DNA of 64,000 nucleotides from Arcobacteraceae bacterium (GCA_021107755.1 JAIOSF010000027.1:1-64000), one strand, 5' to 3'. Shown: positions 1-9,447, counted from the first letter of the stretch. The notes: a model not told the origin generated them from the letters alone. Made by a program: numbers and translations.

Positions 1-105
1 ATAGAGGAGAGGAAATACCCAGCCCCATTTCGAACCTGGTAGTCAAGCTCTCCATCGCCGATAATACTGCCGGGTCCCCTGGTGGAAACGTAGGTCGCTG
101 CCAAC
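1..105 (+). rRNA. 5S ribosomal RNA, 3' part (5' end outside window)
   Basis: The first about 105 bases match the body of a bacterial 5S rRNA: the CCATTTCGAACCTGG loop region, the AAGCTCTCCATCGCCGAT segment, and the GTAGGTCGCTGCCAAC 3' end typical of Campylobacterota. The first dozen or so bases of the gene, including the strand that pairs with the 3' end, lie outside the window. An rRNA operon therefore probably ends here, with 23S and 16S to the left. The 3' end at 105 is estimated from the conserved terminal GCTGCCAAC. A T-rich run follows at about 118-126 and may act in termination. Confidence 0.88.
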
Positions 106-135
106 TTTTAAAATGTCTTTTTTTTTGCTCTCTTT

Positions 136-300
136 TTATTTTAAACTTAATAGTTTTGCTAATATTACTTCATAATTATTTATAATATCTTTTTGAATAG
201 ATCTTTCCATTTTAGTTTTTGCATTACTATACATTGCTTCATGCAGTTTAATTTGACTTTTATACTCTATAATCTCTTTTTATAGTCTTACGCTATCCAT
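136..300 (-). pseudogene. broken small ORF downstream of lnt
   Basis: On the minus strand an ATG at 300 opens a frame reading MDSVRL and then meets TAA at 280-282. The same frame then stays open for 47 codons (KEIIEYKSQIKLHEAMYSNA onwards, rich in K, E, I) to a TAA at 136-138. The charged, helix-like composition suggests a former coding sequence interrupted by a nonsense change. It lies 24 bp downstream of lnt in the same direction. I do not recognise the family. It could also be chance open frame in A/T-rich DNA, or a short gene starting at the internal Met codon. Confidence 0.25.
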
Positions 301-324
301 CTAATTGTTCTTTATTTTATACAA

Positions 325-1524
325 TTATTGATTTGATACATCAAGTATCATTATATCATATTTATTTTCATAATATTTCATTAGAAGTTGTTGTAGTGTT
401 GGTTGTATTGATGGGGTAAACCATTCATTATTTGAGATAGCTATAGCATATTGAGTGTCCATATCAGTATATATTTTATCTGTTGTAGCTTCATAACATA
501 TTGCATTTCTGAATTTTATATTTTTAATAGTAAATGTTGTCGGTTTTGATGCTGTGATATAATCTTTTGCTCCATCATAAAAAGTATCATTGATCCAGTT
601 TTTAATTTTCTCAGGCATTGGTACAGCTTCACCAAATGGTACTAAAACTACTTTATTTGCTATTTGTAAAGTACCATTTTGAAATAAATAGGATGAATTA
701 TACAATAAAGTATCCTTTTCATAGAGTGAGCCTGTAACAATAGATATTTTTTTTGAATATTCTAGTAGTTTATTAAGTAGAATAGTTTGATGATTTAAAA
801 TTAACGGAAAAGCAGTTTCTGGAAATATAATTAAATCATCATTGTTTTTTATAGCTAACTCTATTGCATTTAAATTATTTTCTATTATCTCTTTTTTATA
901 CTTTCTATCCCATTTTTTCTCTTGTGGTATATTTGTTTTATATTTATATATTTTTATGGGAGGGTATTTTATATTATTTTGTGAAGTATTATATTTGTTG
1001 GTAAAAAATAGTACTATAATTACTATTGCGTAGCTTATAGGGATAATCTTTTTATATTTGTATCTATACTCTATAAAAAGTGCAGAGATGATTAGTATAG
1101 CTAAAAATTCAAGTTTTGATGTACCCAAATAACTATTTATAAAAGGTAGCTCAATTTTAAACCAATTAAAACTAAATGGTTCAATGTAGCTTAGAAGGAA
1201 GATATAACTAATTTTATAGTAAATATTATTTATTAGACCTATTAAGTAAAAGAATAACCCATATAATAATCCTATACCAATTATTACAATAGGTATCATA
1301 AAACTCAGTTCATAATATACAAAACTATAACCTAACCACCAAAACCATAATATACCAATAATAAAACCGCTTAAAAATAATTCTTTTTTATTGAGTTGAA
1401 AAATAAGTAAAAAAGCACTTAATGCAATAATAGTATTTATAAGTTTAAGTGATAATCCAAAATATTCAAGATAGATGAAAAGTGACAATAATAGAGGCAT
1501 AAATAGTGATTTTACTGTAAACAT
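325..1524 (-). CDS. lnt: apolipoprotein N-acyltransferase
   Basis: Lnt transfers the third acyl chain to the N-terminal cysteine of lipoproteins in the inner membrane. The first about 180 of 399 residues are very hydrophobic with several membrane spans; the rest is a periplasmic nitrilase-fold domain. The three residues expected of the catalytic triad are visible: Glu236 in FPETAFP, Lys291 in NKVVLVPFGE and Cys343 in AICYEA. The protein is shorter than the E. coli enzyme (about 510 residues) and ends soon after the nitrilase region (ILDVSNQ), without the usual extra C-terminal membrane helix, so it may be slightly truncated. It is transcribed alone, divergent from the HU gene. Confidence 0.88.
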   Translation of the reverse strand: MFTVKSLFMPLLLSLFIYLEYFGLSLKLINTIIALSAFLLIFQLNKKELFLSGFIIGILWFWWLGYSFVYYELSFMIPIVIIGIGLLYGLFFYLIGLINNIYYKISYIFLLSYIEPFSFNWFKIELPFINSYLGTSKLEFLAILIISALFIEYRYKYKKIIPISYAIVIIVLFFTNKYNTSQNNIKYPPIKIYKYKTNIPQEKKWDRKYKKEIIENNLNAIELAIKNNDDLIIFPETAFPLILNHQTILLNKLLEYSKKISIVTGSLYEKDTLLYNSSYLFQNGTLQIANKVVLVPFGEAVPMPEKIKNWINDTFYDGAKDYITASKPTTFTIKNIKFRNAICYEATTDKIYTDMDTQYAIAISNNEWFTPSIQPTLQQLLMKYYENKYDIMILDVSNQ

Positions 1525-1628
1525 GGAGGTATTTTAACATAATTTATAAAAAAACAGTGAATTTAAATATTAATTAATGTTACTTTTGTTATTATTTGTC
1601 AAATTAAGACAAAATAGGAGATTTAAGT

Positions 1629-1901
1629 ATGAACAAAAGTGAATTAATTGCAGCAGTTGCAGACAAAGCGGGTTTAACAAAAAAAGATGCTGGTGCAGCT
1701 TTAGAAGCTACATTAGAAACTATTACAGAAACATTAGCTAAAGGTGACTCTGTAGCATTTATCGGTTTTGGTACATTCAGCACATCTAAAAGAGCTGCTA
1801 GAGACGGTGTTAACCCATCAACTGGTGCTAAAATTAAAATTGCAGAATCAACTGTTGCAAAATTTAAAGTTGGTGCTAAATTAAAAGAAGCTGTAAAATA
1901 A
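1629..1901 (+). CDS. hup: HU-family DNA-binding protein, copy 1
   Basis: This 90-residue protein is a typical HU nucleoid protein: an N-terminal helical dimerisation part (MNKSELIAAVADKAGLTKKD), the GFGTFS turn, and a DNA-binding arm with NPSTGAKI. HU binds DNA without strong sequence preference, bends it and compacts the chromosome. An AGGAG ribosome binding site lies just upstream of the ATG and a strong hairpin terminator follows. A close paralogue lies at 47237-47509, so the cell has at least two HU chains that could form homo- or heterodimers. IHF subunits are related but would differ in the arm. Confidence 0.95.
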   Translation: MNKSELIAAVADKAGLTKKDAGAALEATLETITETLAKGDSVAFIGFGTFSTSKRAARDGVNPSTGAKIKIAESTVAKFKVGAKLKEAVK

Positions 1902-1920
1902 TTTTACTATATTCTTATAA

Positions 1921-1953
1921 AAAAAGGGGAAGATGAAAATCTTCCCCTTTTTT
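1921..1953. terminator. terminator between hup and der
   Basis: A hairpin with a 14-bp stem (AAAAAGGGGAAGAT, loop GAAA, then the complement) is followed by T residues. It sits between two convergent genes, and its A-stem/T-stem symmetry lets it work in both directions. Confidence 0.9.
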
Positions 1954-1981
1954 ATTGTTACTAATCCTTAACGAGAGATGG

Positions 1982-3520
1982 TTAGTCATCATACCCCTCA
2001 TCATAATATTCAAAATCACCATCCTCTTCTATAAAATGTGGTAATACATAATCACTTGGTAATCTAAACTCTTGATAGGTAGCTTCAAATTGCTCCTGTT
2101 CAGCACTTCTCTCACCTCTACCTCTTGCAACTACTCTTAATGGTACACCTTCAAAATCAAAACTATCTCTTAGGAAATTAATAAGATATCTTTTGTAAGA
2201 AAAATGTAACAATCTTGGTTTATTCATAATTACCGCAAATGTTGGTGGGTTTGTATCAAATTGTGTAGCAAAATATATTCTTAAACGATTACCATTTGGA
2301 CTTGGTAATGAATGTCTTCTTATTGCTAATTCAATAGTTTTATTAAGGTCTGAAGTAGATATCCTTCTATGGTAATTTTCAAATATTGTTAGAAGCTTCT
2401 CTTCAAGTTTTTTAATATTTCTTCCAGTTTTTGCTGAAACTGCAACAATAGAAGCATAATACAAAAATTTGAATCTTCCTCGAATCTCTTCTACCATCTT
2501 CTCGTAGGTATCCATATTTTCATCCCATTTGTTAAGAACAATAATAGTACCTAAACCAAATTGGTCAACAAGTCCAGATATCTTTTCATCTTGATCACTT
2601 AAAGGTTGTGAAGCATCTAGTACTACTAAAGCAATATTTGCTTGTGCTAGCATATCTTCTGTTCTCATAAGAGCAAATTTTTCTATACCTTGAATTTTTC
2701 CTCTTCGTCTTAACCCAGCTGTATCAATAAAAGTGATTTTTTTATCACCAATCTCATATGTCTCATCAACTGGGTCGATAGTTGTCCCTGCTATTGGACT
2801 TACAACTGATCTCTCTTCACCTATTAAAGCATTTAAAATAGAACTTTTCCCAACATTTGGTTTTCCAATAATTGCTACTTTGATATGGTTTGGATCAATA
2901 TCTTCTTTATCTTCAACTTCTACAGTTGGTTCTACTAAATTATCTAACTCCTCTTGAGTCATATTACTTTTAGCATCATCTTCTAGCTCTTGAGCACTTT
3001 TTGGAAGTTTTTCATAAAGCCACTCAAATAATCTTTTAGTTCCTCTATTGTGAGATACTGATACTCCAAACATTTGATCTTCATTAATACCAAACTCATA
3101 AAAGTCCCAAAGTCTTTCTAACTCTTTATCATTATCAATTTTATTTACTACAAGTGCTAATTGTTTCCCTAGTCCTTGAAGTTCATAAAATAGGTTTCTA
3201 TCTTCTTCATCTGGTATATTTTTACCATCAACCATATATAAAATTATATCAGCTTCTTTAGCTGTTTCAATTGCTTTCCTTTTTACATTTGTAAAAATTT
3301 TAAATTCGCTCCCATCTTCCATAATTTCATTTTTTGATTTACTTATTCCACCTGTGTCTAGCATTAAAGCAGCTCTACCACTTATATCTATCTCTCTTCT
3401 TCTTATATCTCTTGTAGTTCCAGATACATCACTTACAATTGCTACTTTTTTTCTAGCAAGTCTATTAAAAAGCGAGCTTTTTCCTACATTTGGTTGTCCT
3501 ATTAGGGCTATTTTTATCAT
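1982..3520 (-). CDS. der: ribosome biogenesis GTPase Der (EngA)
   Basis: Der is an essential GTPase with two tandem G domains that helps to assemble the 50S subunit. Both domains are complete: GQPNVGKS at residues 8-15, DTGG at 55-58 and NKID at 126-129 in the first; GKPNVGKS at 219-226, DTAG at 266-269 and NKWD at 330-333 in the second. A KH-like C-terminal domain follows and ends in an acidic tail (DEGYDD). The length of 512 residues is slightly above the E. coli protein (490). The mscS-type gene lies 16 bp upstream on the same strand, so the two are probably co-transcribed. Confidence 0.97.
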   Translation of the reverse strand: MIKIALIGQPNVGKSSLFNRLARKKVAIVSDVSGTTRDIRRREIDISGRAALMLDTGGISKSKNEIMEDGSEFKIFTNVKRKAIETAKEADIILYMVDGKNIPDEEDRNLFYELQGLGKQLALVVNKIDNDKELERLWDFYEFGINEDQMFGVSVSHNRGTKRLFEWLYEKLPKSAQELEDDAKSNMTQEELDNLVEPTVEVEDKEDIDPNHIKVAIIGKPNVGKSSILNALIGEERSVVSPIAGTTIDPVDETYEIGDKKITFIDTAGLRRRGKIQGIEKFALMRTEDMLAQANIALVVLDASQPLSDQDEKISGLVDQFGLGTIIVLNKWDENMDTYEKMVEEIRGRFKFLYYASIVAVSAKTGRNIKKLEEKLLTIFENYHRRISTSDLNKTIELAIRRHSLPSPNGNRLRIYFATQFDTNPPTFAVIMNKPRLLHFSYKRYLINFLRDSFDFEGVPLRVVARGRGERSAEQEQFEATYQEFRLPSDYVLPHFIEEDGDFEYYDEGYDD

Positions 3521-3536
3521 TCTTTATTTTACCTTT

Positions 3537-4586
3537 TTATTCTACTAATTCTTTATTTTTTTCAATATGTAGTGTTTGTGTTGGAAATGCAAAGCTAGTT
3601 CCATTTCTCTCTACTATTTTCATAATCTCTAGATATGTATTTTCTCTTACTCTCATAAATTCACCCCAGTTGGTAGTTTTTGTAAAGTAATAACAAAAAA
3701 TATTTAAACTACTAGCTGCAAATTCACTAAAGTATATATGTATTGTATCTTGATGGATATCTTCATTATTCTCTAGCATAACTTTTATATCTTTAATTAT
3801 ATTTTCTACTGTTTGTCCTGGAGTATCATAAGTGATACCTATATTCATTTTTATTCTTCGTTTACCCATAGCGGACCAGTTAAGAATAGCACTATTAGCA
3901 AGAGTTGCATTAGGTACAGTAACAAGCGCTTGTGCAAATGTTCTCACCTTAGTACTTCTAATACCAATTGTTTCAATAGTTCCCTCAACTTGTGGTGTTT
4001 TAATCCAATCACCCACTTTAAAAGGTTTATCTATAAATATCACTAGAGAACCAAAGAGATTAGCAGCAGTATCCTTAGCAGCTAGAGCTAAAGCCATACC
4101 AATAAGTCCCATAGAAGCTAAAAATCCACTTACATTGTATCCCCACTCTTGAAGAACTACTATAAAACCAATAATAAATATAAAAAACCTGATTGATTTA
4201 ATAATAAAGTTTAATACTTCAGCACTAAACTTATCTCCAAGTTTATCTGTTATTTTGTGTATATTTACAGATAAATTTGTAAGAACATTTAAAGCTCCCC
4301 AAAATATAACAAGAATAAATCCAGAGCGTAAAAGCTTATTGATCATATCTTCAATTTCATTATCAAAAGTTAAAATACTTAAAGCAATATTGATACCAAT
4401 AATTATAAATAGATAATCAACTGGTTTTTCAATTGACTCTAATATTTCATCATCAAATTTAGTTGATGTTTTTTGTACAATCTTATAAGATATTTTTCTA
4501 AAAAAAACTCTAAAAAATTGAAAAAAAGAAAATATTAAAATAGCATAAATATATTTATCTGTATTTGGATCGAAAATTTCTATCAT
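3537..4586 (-). CDS. MscS-family small-conductance mechanosensitive channel
   Basis: This 349-residue membrane protein has about four N-terminal hydrophobic segments, the last being the pore helix with small residues (GLIGMALALAAKD, near residue 160) followed by the MscS beta domain start (FIDKPFKVGDWI) and a mixed alpha/beta C-terminal cytoplasmic part. Such channels open on membrane tension and release solutes during hypo-osmotic shock. The start at 4586 gives an N-terminus leading straight into the first hydrophobic stretch. It precedes der on the same strand. In a cell that seems to make an organic osmolyte (genes at 11870-18993) a release valve fits, though that link is only inferred. 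Confidence 0.88.
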   Translation of the reverse strand: MIEIFDPNTDKYIYAILIFSFFQFFRVFFRKISYKIVQKTSTKFDDEILESIEKPVDYLFIIIGINIALSILTFDNEIEDMINKLLRSGFILVIFWGALNVLTNLSVNIHKITDKLGDKFSAEVLNFIIKSIRFFIFIIGFIVVLQEWGYNVSGFLASMGLIGMALALAAKDTAANLFGSLVIFIDKPFKVGDWIKTPQVEGTIETIGIRSTKVRTFAQALVTVPNATLANSAILNWSAMGKRRIKMNIGITYDTPGQTVENIIKDIKVMLENNEDIHQDTIHIYFSEFAASSLNIFCYYFTKTTNWGEFMRVRENTYLEIMKIVERNGTSFAFPTQTLHIEKNKELVE

Positions 4587-4648
4587 TTATATTTGGTTCT
4601 CCTTAATAATAATGCGATTTTAACTAAAATTGTATTAAAATCCCGACA

Positions 4649-5542
4649 ATGAATAATACACATGAACAAAACAATATAAATCTAGCTATAAAATATATGC
4701 TGATTTCCTCTTTTTTATTTGCTTTTACAGGCGGGTTTGCTAAAGAGTTAAGTAACTATATGAGTTCTATTGAGGTTGTTTTTTTTAGAAATATAAGTGG
4801 TGTTATCATTATCCTTTATGCTATATACAAATCACCACTTAAACAAAAAGGTGGTAGACCTTTTTTACTGTTTGCTAGAGGTTTTATAGGTTTTAGTGCA
4901 TTGTTAATGTATTTTTATAATATTGCAAATATCCCTTTAGCAGAGGCAATTACATTTAGTAAAGTATCTCCCATATTTACAGCAATCTTTTCTTATCTTT
5001 TATTGAAAGAGAGATTATCTATAATGGCTTGGAGTGGTGTGTTTGTAGGTTTTTTTGGAGTTTTATTTATCACTGGATTTGATGTCACATCTTTAGATAA
5101 AACAGATTGGCTTGGTATTTTAAGCGGAGTAGGGGCTGGACTTGCTTACACTTCAATTCGAGAACTTCGAAAATATTACGATAACAAATCTATAGTATTG
5201 TCTTTTATGCTTGTAGGAACTATTGGACCAATTATATTGATGATTATAGGAGAATATTATACTTCTACAACATTTGATTGGGTAATTGCCCCTTTTGTTG
5301 TACCTACTGGAATTGCTTGGTTTTATATAGTTGGGCTTGGTATCTTTGCTACCTTTTCTCAAATATATATGACAAAGGCATATTCATTAGCACAAGGTGG
5401 AGTTGTAGGAACGATTAGTTATACTAATATACTTTTTTCAATCATAATTGGGATGTTTTTAGGAGATATGTTTCCTACATCTACGGTACTTATTGGTATT
5501 TGTTTTATTATATTGAGTGGTATACTAGTTACAAAAAAATAG
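4649..5542 (+). CDS. EamA/DMT-family transporter
   Basis: The 297-residue protein has about ten membrane helices arranged as two EamA repeats. The first begins at LAIKYMLISSFLFAFTGG and includes the family-typical SPIFTAIFSYLLLKERL; the second begins around LAYTSIRELRK and ends with the SIIIGMFLGD motif. Drug/metabolite transporters of this kind usually export small metabolites or amino-acid-like compounds, but the substrate cannot be read from sequence. It diverges from the mscS gene across about 60 bp. The Lys-Lys C-terminus is cytoplasmic by the usual topology. Confidence 0.85.
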   Translation: MNNTHEQNNINLAIKYMLISSFLFAFTGGFAKELSNYMSSIEVVFFRNISGVIIILYAIYKSPLKQKGGRPFLLFARGFIGFSALLMYFYNIANIPLAEAITFSKVSPIFTAIFSYLLLKERLSIMAWSGVFVGFFGVLFITGFDVTSLDKTDWLGILSGVGAGLAYTSIRELRKYYDNKSIVLSFMLVGTIGPIILMIIGEYYTSTTFDWVIAPFVVPTGIAWFYIVGLGIFATFSQIYMTKAYSLAQGGVVGTISYTNILFSIIIGMFLGDMFPTSTVLIGICFIILSGILVTKK

Positions 5543-5571
5543 TATATAGTGGTATATAAAACTATATTGGC

Positions 5572-5577
5572 TATAAT
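5572..5577 (+). promoter_or_regulatory. candidate -10 box upstream of the DUF6394-like gene
   Basis: A perfect TATAAT preceded by GGC lies about 40 bp upstream of the gene starting at 5617, in the short gap after the DMT gene. Campylobacterota sigma-70 promoters often lack a clear -35, so only the -10 can be argued. Confidence 0.45.
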
Positions 5578-5616
5578 TAAACTATAGAATTTAAAGAATA
5601 ACTTGGAGAGTAATTT

Positions 5617-5994
5617 ATGAATTTAGATAAAGTGATAGCTGGTTTTTTTATTATTTTGGCAATGACATTAAACTTTGGCTTTTTTTATGGTGATGCACTT
5701 GATATGCATATGCATAGTAAATATGAACTATTTGCTGCAATTATTGTAAATATTATTGCTACCGTATTAAAACTAGGGGATAAAACTCAGATGGGTTCAG
5801 TGCTTATAGCTACGAGTTTAGTTGCAGATTTACAACTTATTGCAGCAGCTTCAATATGGACTATATACAGTGTAGATGGTACAATTGACCCAGAAGTATT
5901 TGGTGTGATTATTTCATTGAGTGGTGGAGCATTATTAGCAAATATAACTTCTGTAATACTCTATATTGGTGATACACTAAAATCTAAGCGTTAA
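5617..5994 (+). CDS. small four-helix membrane protein (DUF6394-like)
   Basis: This 125-residue protein has four hydrophobic segments (residues about 5-25, 37-52, 60-82 and 95-118) separated by short loops and a DALDMHMHSKYE segment rich in His and Met. It resembles the uncharacterised DUF6394 family common in Campylobacterota. It lies 22 bp before a potassium channel gene on the same strand, so a role linked to that channel is possible but unproven. A ribosome binding site (GGAGAG) precedes the ATG. Confidence 0.7.
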   Translation: MNLDKVIAGFFIILAMTLNFGFFYGDALDMHMHSKYELFAAIIVNIIATVLKLGDKTQMGSVLIATSLVADLQLIAAASIWTIYSVDGTIDPEVFGVIISLSGGALLANITSVILYIGDTLKSKR

Positions 5995-6016
5995 TTCAAT
6001 AAAGTTAAGAATAAAT

Positions 6017-7714
6017 ATGAATAACAGCTCACTGTGGATTGTTTTACAAAGGATGAGACTTCCTTTTACTATAATAGTTTTAACCTATGCTATAGCTATG
6101 GCTGGATTACTTATAATTACAGGATTTGACGAACAAGGTAATCCTTATAGAATGTCAATCTTTGATGCTTTCTATTTCATAACATATACAGCGACAACAA
6201 TTGGATTTGGCGAAACCCCATTTACTTTTACTTATCCTCAAAGAATGTGGGTGACAATCTCTATCTATCTTACTGTTTTAGGTTGGTTCTATGGTATTGG
6301 AACTTTAGTATCACTTCTTCAAGATAAATTATTTTTAAGTGAAATTGCAAGGGCAAAATTTATACGAGCTGTCAAAAATATAAAAGAAGATTTTGTAATT
6401 ATCCTTGGATACAATGACACTACTAGTGAAATAATAAAAAAAATGATTGATGATAATATGAGGGTTGTTGTGATTGAAAAGGAGCAACAAAGAGCTGATT
6501 ATTTGAGTCTTGAGGGGTTTATCCCGCATGTTCCTGTTTTAGTAGCAGATGTACATAGTCCAACCTCTTTAGAGTGTGCGGGGATTAAGTCTGTTCATTG
6601 TAAAGGGATAATCTCGCTTTTTGAAAGTAATCTTCTAAATATGCGAGTAACTTTAGCCTCAAGAATATTGAATTCTCATATAATGATAGCAGTACGCTCA
6701 AGTACAGATATAGAAACAGCAAACCTTTTGGATGCAGGAGCTAATATAGTTGAAAACCCACTTGCTATTATATCTTATCAAATAAGTATGGCACTGAATA
6801 CTCCAAGTTTATTTAAACTAGAAAATTGGTTGTATAATATAGATAATCTTGATTGTAAAACTTTTTCTATACCAAAAGAAAAAATTATGATTTGTGGATT
6901 TGGGCGACTTGGGAAAAGTCTCTATAATGTTTTTGCAAAAAATGGTATTAAGCCTATAGTTATAGAGATTGATATAGATGTAGTAAGTGAAGCAATTGCA
7001 AAAGATATAGATACAGTAGTATGTGGAAATGCAGAAGATAGGTCTTTATTGGAAAAACTAAATATCCAAGATATGAATCTTATAATTGTAGCTACAAATG
7101 ATGATACAACAAATCTGTCAATAGTGTCAACAATAAGAAGTGTCAACAAACATACAATGATAGTTGCAAGGGAAAATGAATTGTCAGATTTTTCAATATT
7201 TTCAGCAGCAAAAATAGATCATATATTTTTACCATCAGAGATATTGATACATAAAACAACAAATGCTATTATCAATCCATTAAGTGATAAACTAATGCGA
7301 CTTTTACGATCAAAAGATGAACAATGGGGACAGCAACTTTTGGCCAAACTAATAAAAACAATTAGTGTAAACCCTATAACATTTGAATTAAATATAAATA
7401 AAATAGAAGCTATAGAGTTACATAATTATCTTTCTAAATGTGAAAATAGTGTAACATTGAATGAGATAAGAAGATCGAGAAGAGATAGAGAACAGTTTAA
7501 TAATATTGTTCCATTGTTAATATCAAGGTCACAAGAAGATATTTTGTTACCATCTTATGATTATGAATTAAAAATAGGAGATAGAATACTTTTAGCATGT
7601 GATGAAAATTCACAAGAGGATGTGGAATATATTGTTAATAATGTATATGAATTTCATTATATTATAACGGGTGAAGAGAGAAATTATTTAAATAAATTTA
7701 TCAGTAGGAGTTAA
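6017..7714 (+). CDS. potassium channel with two RCK (TrkA-N) domains
   Basis: The N-terminus has two membrane helices around a pore loop with the selectivity filter TIGFGE at residues 61-66, a variant of the K+ channel TVGYG signature. Two Rossmann-type RCK domains follow: the first from about residue 125 (VIILGYNDTTSEI), the second from about residue 287 (KIMICGFGRLGKS), the latter with a GxGxxG nucleotide-binding loop. The C-terminal about 100 residues resemble a TrkA-C-like regulatory part. The protein (565 residues) should pass K+ through the inner membrane, gated by nucleotide or Ca2+. The kdsA start follows after one base. Confidence 0.9.
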   Translation: MNNSSLWIVLQRMRLPFTIIVLTYAIAMAGLLIITGFDEQGNPYRMSIFDAFYFITYTATTIGFGETPFTFTYPQRMWVTISIYLTVLGWFYGIGTLVSLLQDKLFLSEIARAKFIRAVKNIKEDFVIILGYNDTTSEIIKKMIDDNMRVVVIEKEQQRADYLSLEGFIPHVPVLVADVHSPTSLECAGIKSVHCKGIISLFESNLLNMRVTLASRILNSHIMIAVRSSTDIETANLLDAGANIVENPLAIISYQISMALNTPSLFKLENWLYNIDNLDCKTFSIPKEKIMICGFGRLGKSLYNVFAKNGIKPIVIEIDIDVVSEAIAKDIDTVVCGNAEDRSLLEKLNIQDMNLIIVATNDDTTNLSIVSTIRSVNKHTMIVARENELSDFSIFSAAKIDHIFLPSEILIHKTTNAIINPLSDKLMRLLRSKDEQWGQQLLAKLIKTISVNPITFELNINKIEAIELHNYLSKCENSVTLNEIRRSRRDREQFNNIVPLLISRSQEDILLPSYDYELKIGDRILLACDENSQEDVEYIVNNVYEFHYIITGEERNYLNKFISRS

Positions 7715-7715
7715 A

Positions 7716-8513
7716 ATGATAATACTAACAGGACCATGTGTCATAGAAAATAGAGATAATGTTATGAAAATAGCAGAACAATTATCAAAACTAAATGAAA
7801 ATAATAGAATAGATTTTTATTTTAAAGCGAGTTTTGATAAAGCAAATCGAACAAGTTTGGATAGCTTTAGAGGGCCAGGGCTTGATGAGGGATTAAAAAT
7901 TCTTCAAGAGGTAAAAGATACATTTGGTTATAAACTTGTAACTGATGTACATGAATCATATCAGGTAGCTCCAACAGCTCAAGTGTGTGATGTGGTTCAA
8001 ATACCAGCATTTTTATGTAGACAAACTGATTTACTTGTAGCTGCAGGAAAAACAGAGGCAATTGTAAATATCAAAAAAGGGCAGTTCTTAGCAGCAGCTA
8101 GTATGAAACATCCTGTTGCGAAAGTTCTTGCAACTAGAGGAGTTGAAGAGGTAAATTATCAAACGAGTAAGGATAATGGGGTATGGCTTTGTGAAAGAGG
8201 AAATGTATTTGGATATGGTTCATTAATTGTTGATATGAAAAATCTTATAGCTATGAGAGAATATGCACCAGTTATTTTCGATGCAACACATTCAGCACAA
8301 GTTCCAAGTACTGGTGAAACAACAGGTGGAAACAGTGCAATAGTTCCAAGCTTAGCAAAAGCAGCAGCGGCAGTTGGTGTAGATGGGTTTTTCTTTGAAA
8401 CACATTTTGACCCAAGTTGTGCACTAAGTGATGGACCAAATATGTTAAAAATAGATGATCTATATAAAACAATAGATGATATTTTTAAGATACAAGATGT
8501 TTTGGGTTATTAA
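7716..8513 (+). CDS. kdsA: 3-deoxy-8-phosphooctulonate synthase
   Basis: KdsA condenses phosphoenolpyruvate with arabinose 5-phosphate to form KDO 8-phosphate, the first committed step to the KDO of lipopolysaccharide. Family landmarks include LTGPCVIENRD at the N-terminus, FKASFDKANR around residue 38, and DATHSAQVPS near residue 188. The length of 265 residues is normal. It opens a compact run kdsA-ribH-nusB-pyrF, and its start lies one base after the stop of the channel gene, with a TAGGAG ribosome binding site inside that gene's end. Confidence 0.96.
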   Translation: MIILTGPCVIENRDNVMKIAEQLSKLNENNRIDFYFKASFDKANRTSLDSFRGPGLDEGLKILQEVKDTFGYKLVTDVHESYQVAPTAQVCDVVQIPAFLCRQTDLLVAAGKTEAIVNIKKGQFLAAASMKHPVAKVLATRGVEEVNYQTSKDNGVWLCERGNVFGYGSLIVDMKNLIAMREYAPVIFDATHSAQVPSTGETTGGNSAIVPSLAKAAAAVGVDGFFFETHFDPSCALSDGPNMLKIDDLYKTIDDIFKIQDVLGY

Positions 8514-8575
8514 TCAATTTTTAGATATAATCCGTAACATTTAAGAAAAAAGAACACTAAAATTTGGGAGAAAAA

Positions 8576-9046
8576 ATGAATATAATAGAGGGTCAATTAA
8601 GACTAAAAGGGACTGAGAAAATTGCTATCATCAATGGAAGATTTAACCATATTATTACAGATAGATTAGTTGAAGGTGCACAAGATGCATTTAAAAGACA
8701 TGGCGGAAATTCAGAAAACTTAGATCTTATTTTAGTTCCAGGTGCATTTGAGATACCATTTGCACTACAAAAAGCACTTCAAAGTGGAAAATATGATGCT
8801 ATATGTTGTGTGGGTGCTGTTATTAGAGGAGCTACACCACATTTTGACTATATCTCAGCAGAAGCAACAAAAGGGATAGCAAGTGCAACTATGCAACACA
8901 ATATTCCTGTATCAAATGGTGTTCTTACAACAAACACAATTGAACAAGCAATTGAGCGAGCTGGAAGTAAAGTTGGAAACAAAGGTGCAGAAGCAATGGT
9001 TACAATTATTGAGATGTTAGATTTATACTCTGAGATGGAAAAATAA
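8576..9046 (+). CDS. ribH: 6,7-dimethyl-8-ribityllumazine synthase
   Basis: RibH joins 5-amino-6-ribitylamino-uracil with 3,4-dihydroxy-2-butanone 4-phosphate in riboflavin synthesis, normally as a 60-subunit shell. The protein shows [12 protein letters not shown] near the start, [13 protein letters not shown] around residue 55, and [14 protein letters not shown] near residue 85, where the active-site histidine lies. I chose ATG 8576 over a TTG four codons upstream because the GGGAG ribosome binding site overlaps that TTG and is well spaced from the ATG; this gives 156 residues, the usual length. nusB begins 3 bp after the stop. Confidence 0.96.
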   Translation: MNIIEGQLRLKGTEKIAIINGRFNHIITDRLVEGAQDAFKRHGGNSENLDLILVPGAFEIPFALQKALQSGKYDAICCVGAVIRGATPHFDYISAEATKGIASATMQHNIPVSNGVLTTNTIEQAIERAGSKVGNKGAEAMVTIIEMLDLYSEMEK

Positions 9047-9049
9047 TTT

Positions 9050-9445
9050 ATGGCTACAAGAACCCAAGCTAGAGAATCAGTAATAGGATTACTGTATGCT
9101 TATGATTTAGGAAATGAGGCTATTGCTAAGTTTGCTGATGAGATTTTAGAAGATAAAAAGATACGAAATAAACAAAAAGATTTTGCACTAACATTATTTA
9201 ATGGTACTATAGAAAATCTTTTAGAAGTTGATAAAGAGATAGAAGAGCATCTTAAACAAAGAGAGATAAGTGATGTGGGAAGTGTTGAAAAAGCAATTTT
9301 AAGACTTTCTATTTATGAGACTCTTTTTAGTAATCTTGATAAAGCAATTATTATAAATGAAGCAATAGAATTATCAAAAAGACTAGCAAGTGATAATGCA
9401 CCTAGATTTATCAATGGTGTACTTGATAGTATAGAGAAAAAATAG
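9050..9445 (+). CDS. nusB: transcription antitermination factor NusB
   Basis: NusB is a small all-helical RNA-binding protein that with NusE (S10) binds boxA and supports antitermination in rRNA operons. The 131-residue sequence has the family start ([18 protein letters not shown]), the central [13 protein letters not shown] segment and the ending [12 protein letters not shown]. It lies 3 bp after ribH and 2 bp before pyrF, a common ribH-nusB arrangement in bacteria. Confidence 0.96.
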   Translation: MATRTQARESVIGLLYAYDLGNEAIAKFADEILEDKKIRNKQKDFALTLFNGTIENLLEVDKEIEEHLKQREISDVGSVEKAILRLSIYETLFSNLDKAIIINEAIELSKRLASDNAPRFINGVLDSIEKK

Positions 9446-9447
9446 AT

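Noticed and set aside
4015-4290. Open frames opposite the mscS gene and other plus-strand frames over der
   Set aside because: They mirror conserved codons of the real genes and have no ribosome binding sites or family features.
7867-8472. Leucine/histidine-rich minus-strand frames within kdsA
   Set aside because: Composition (LL, HH runs) is the antisense of kdsA codons; no function expected.
8564-8575. Upstream TTG start for ribH
   Set aside because: It overlaps the GGGAG ribosome binding site that fits the ATG at 8576, and the shorter protein has the normal length.
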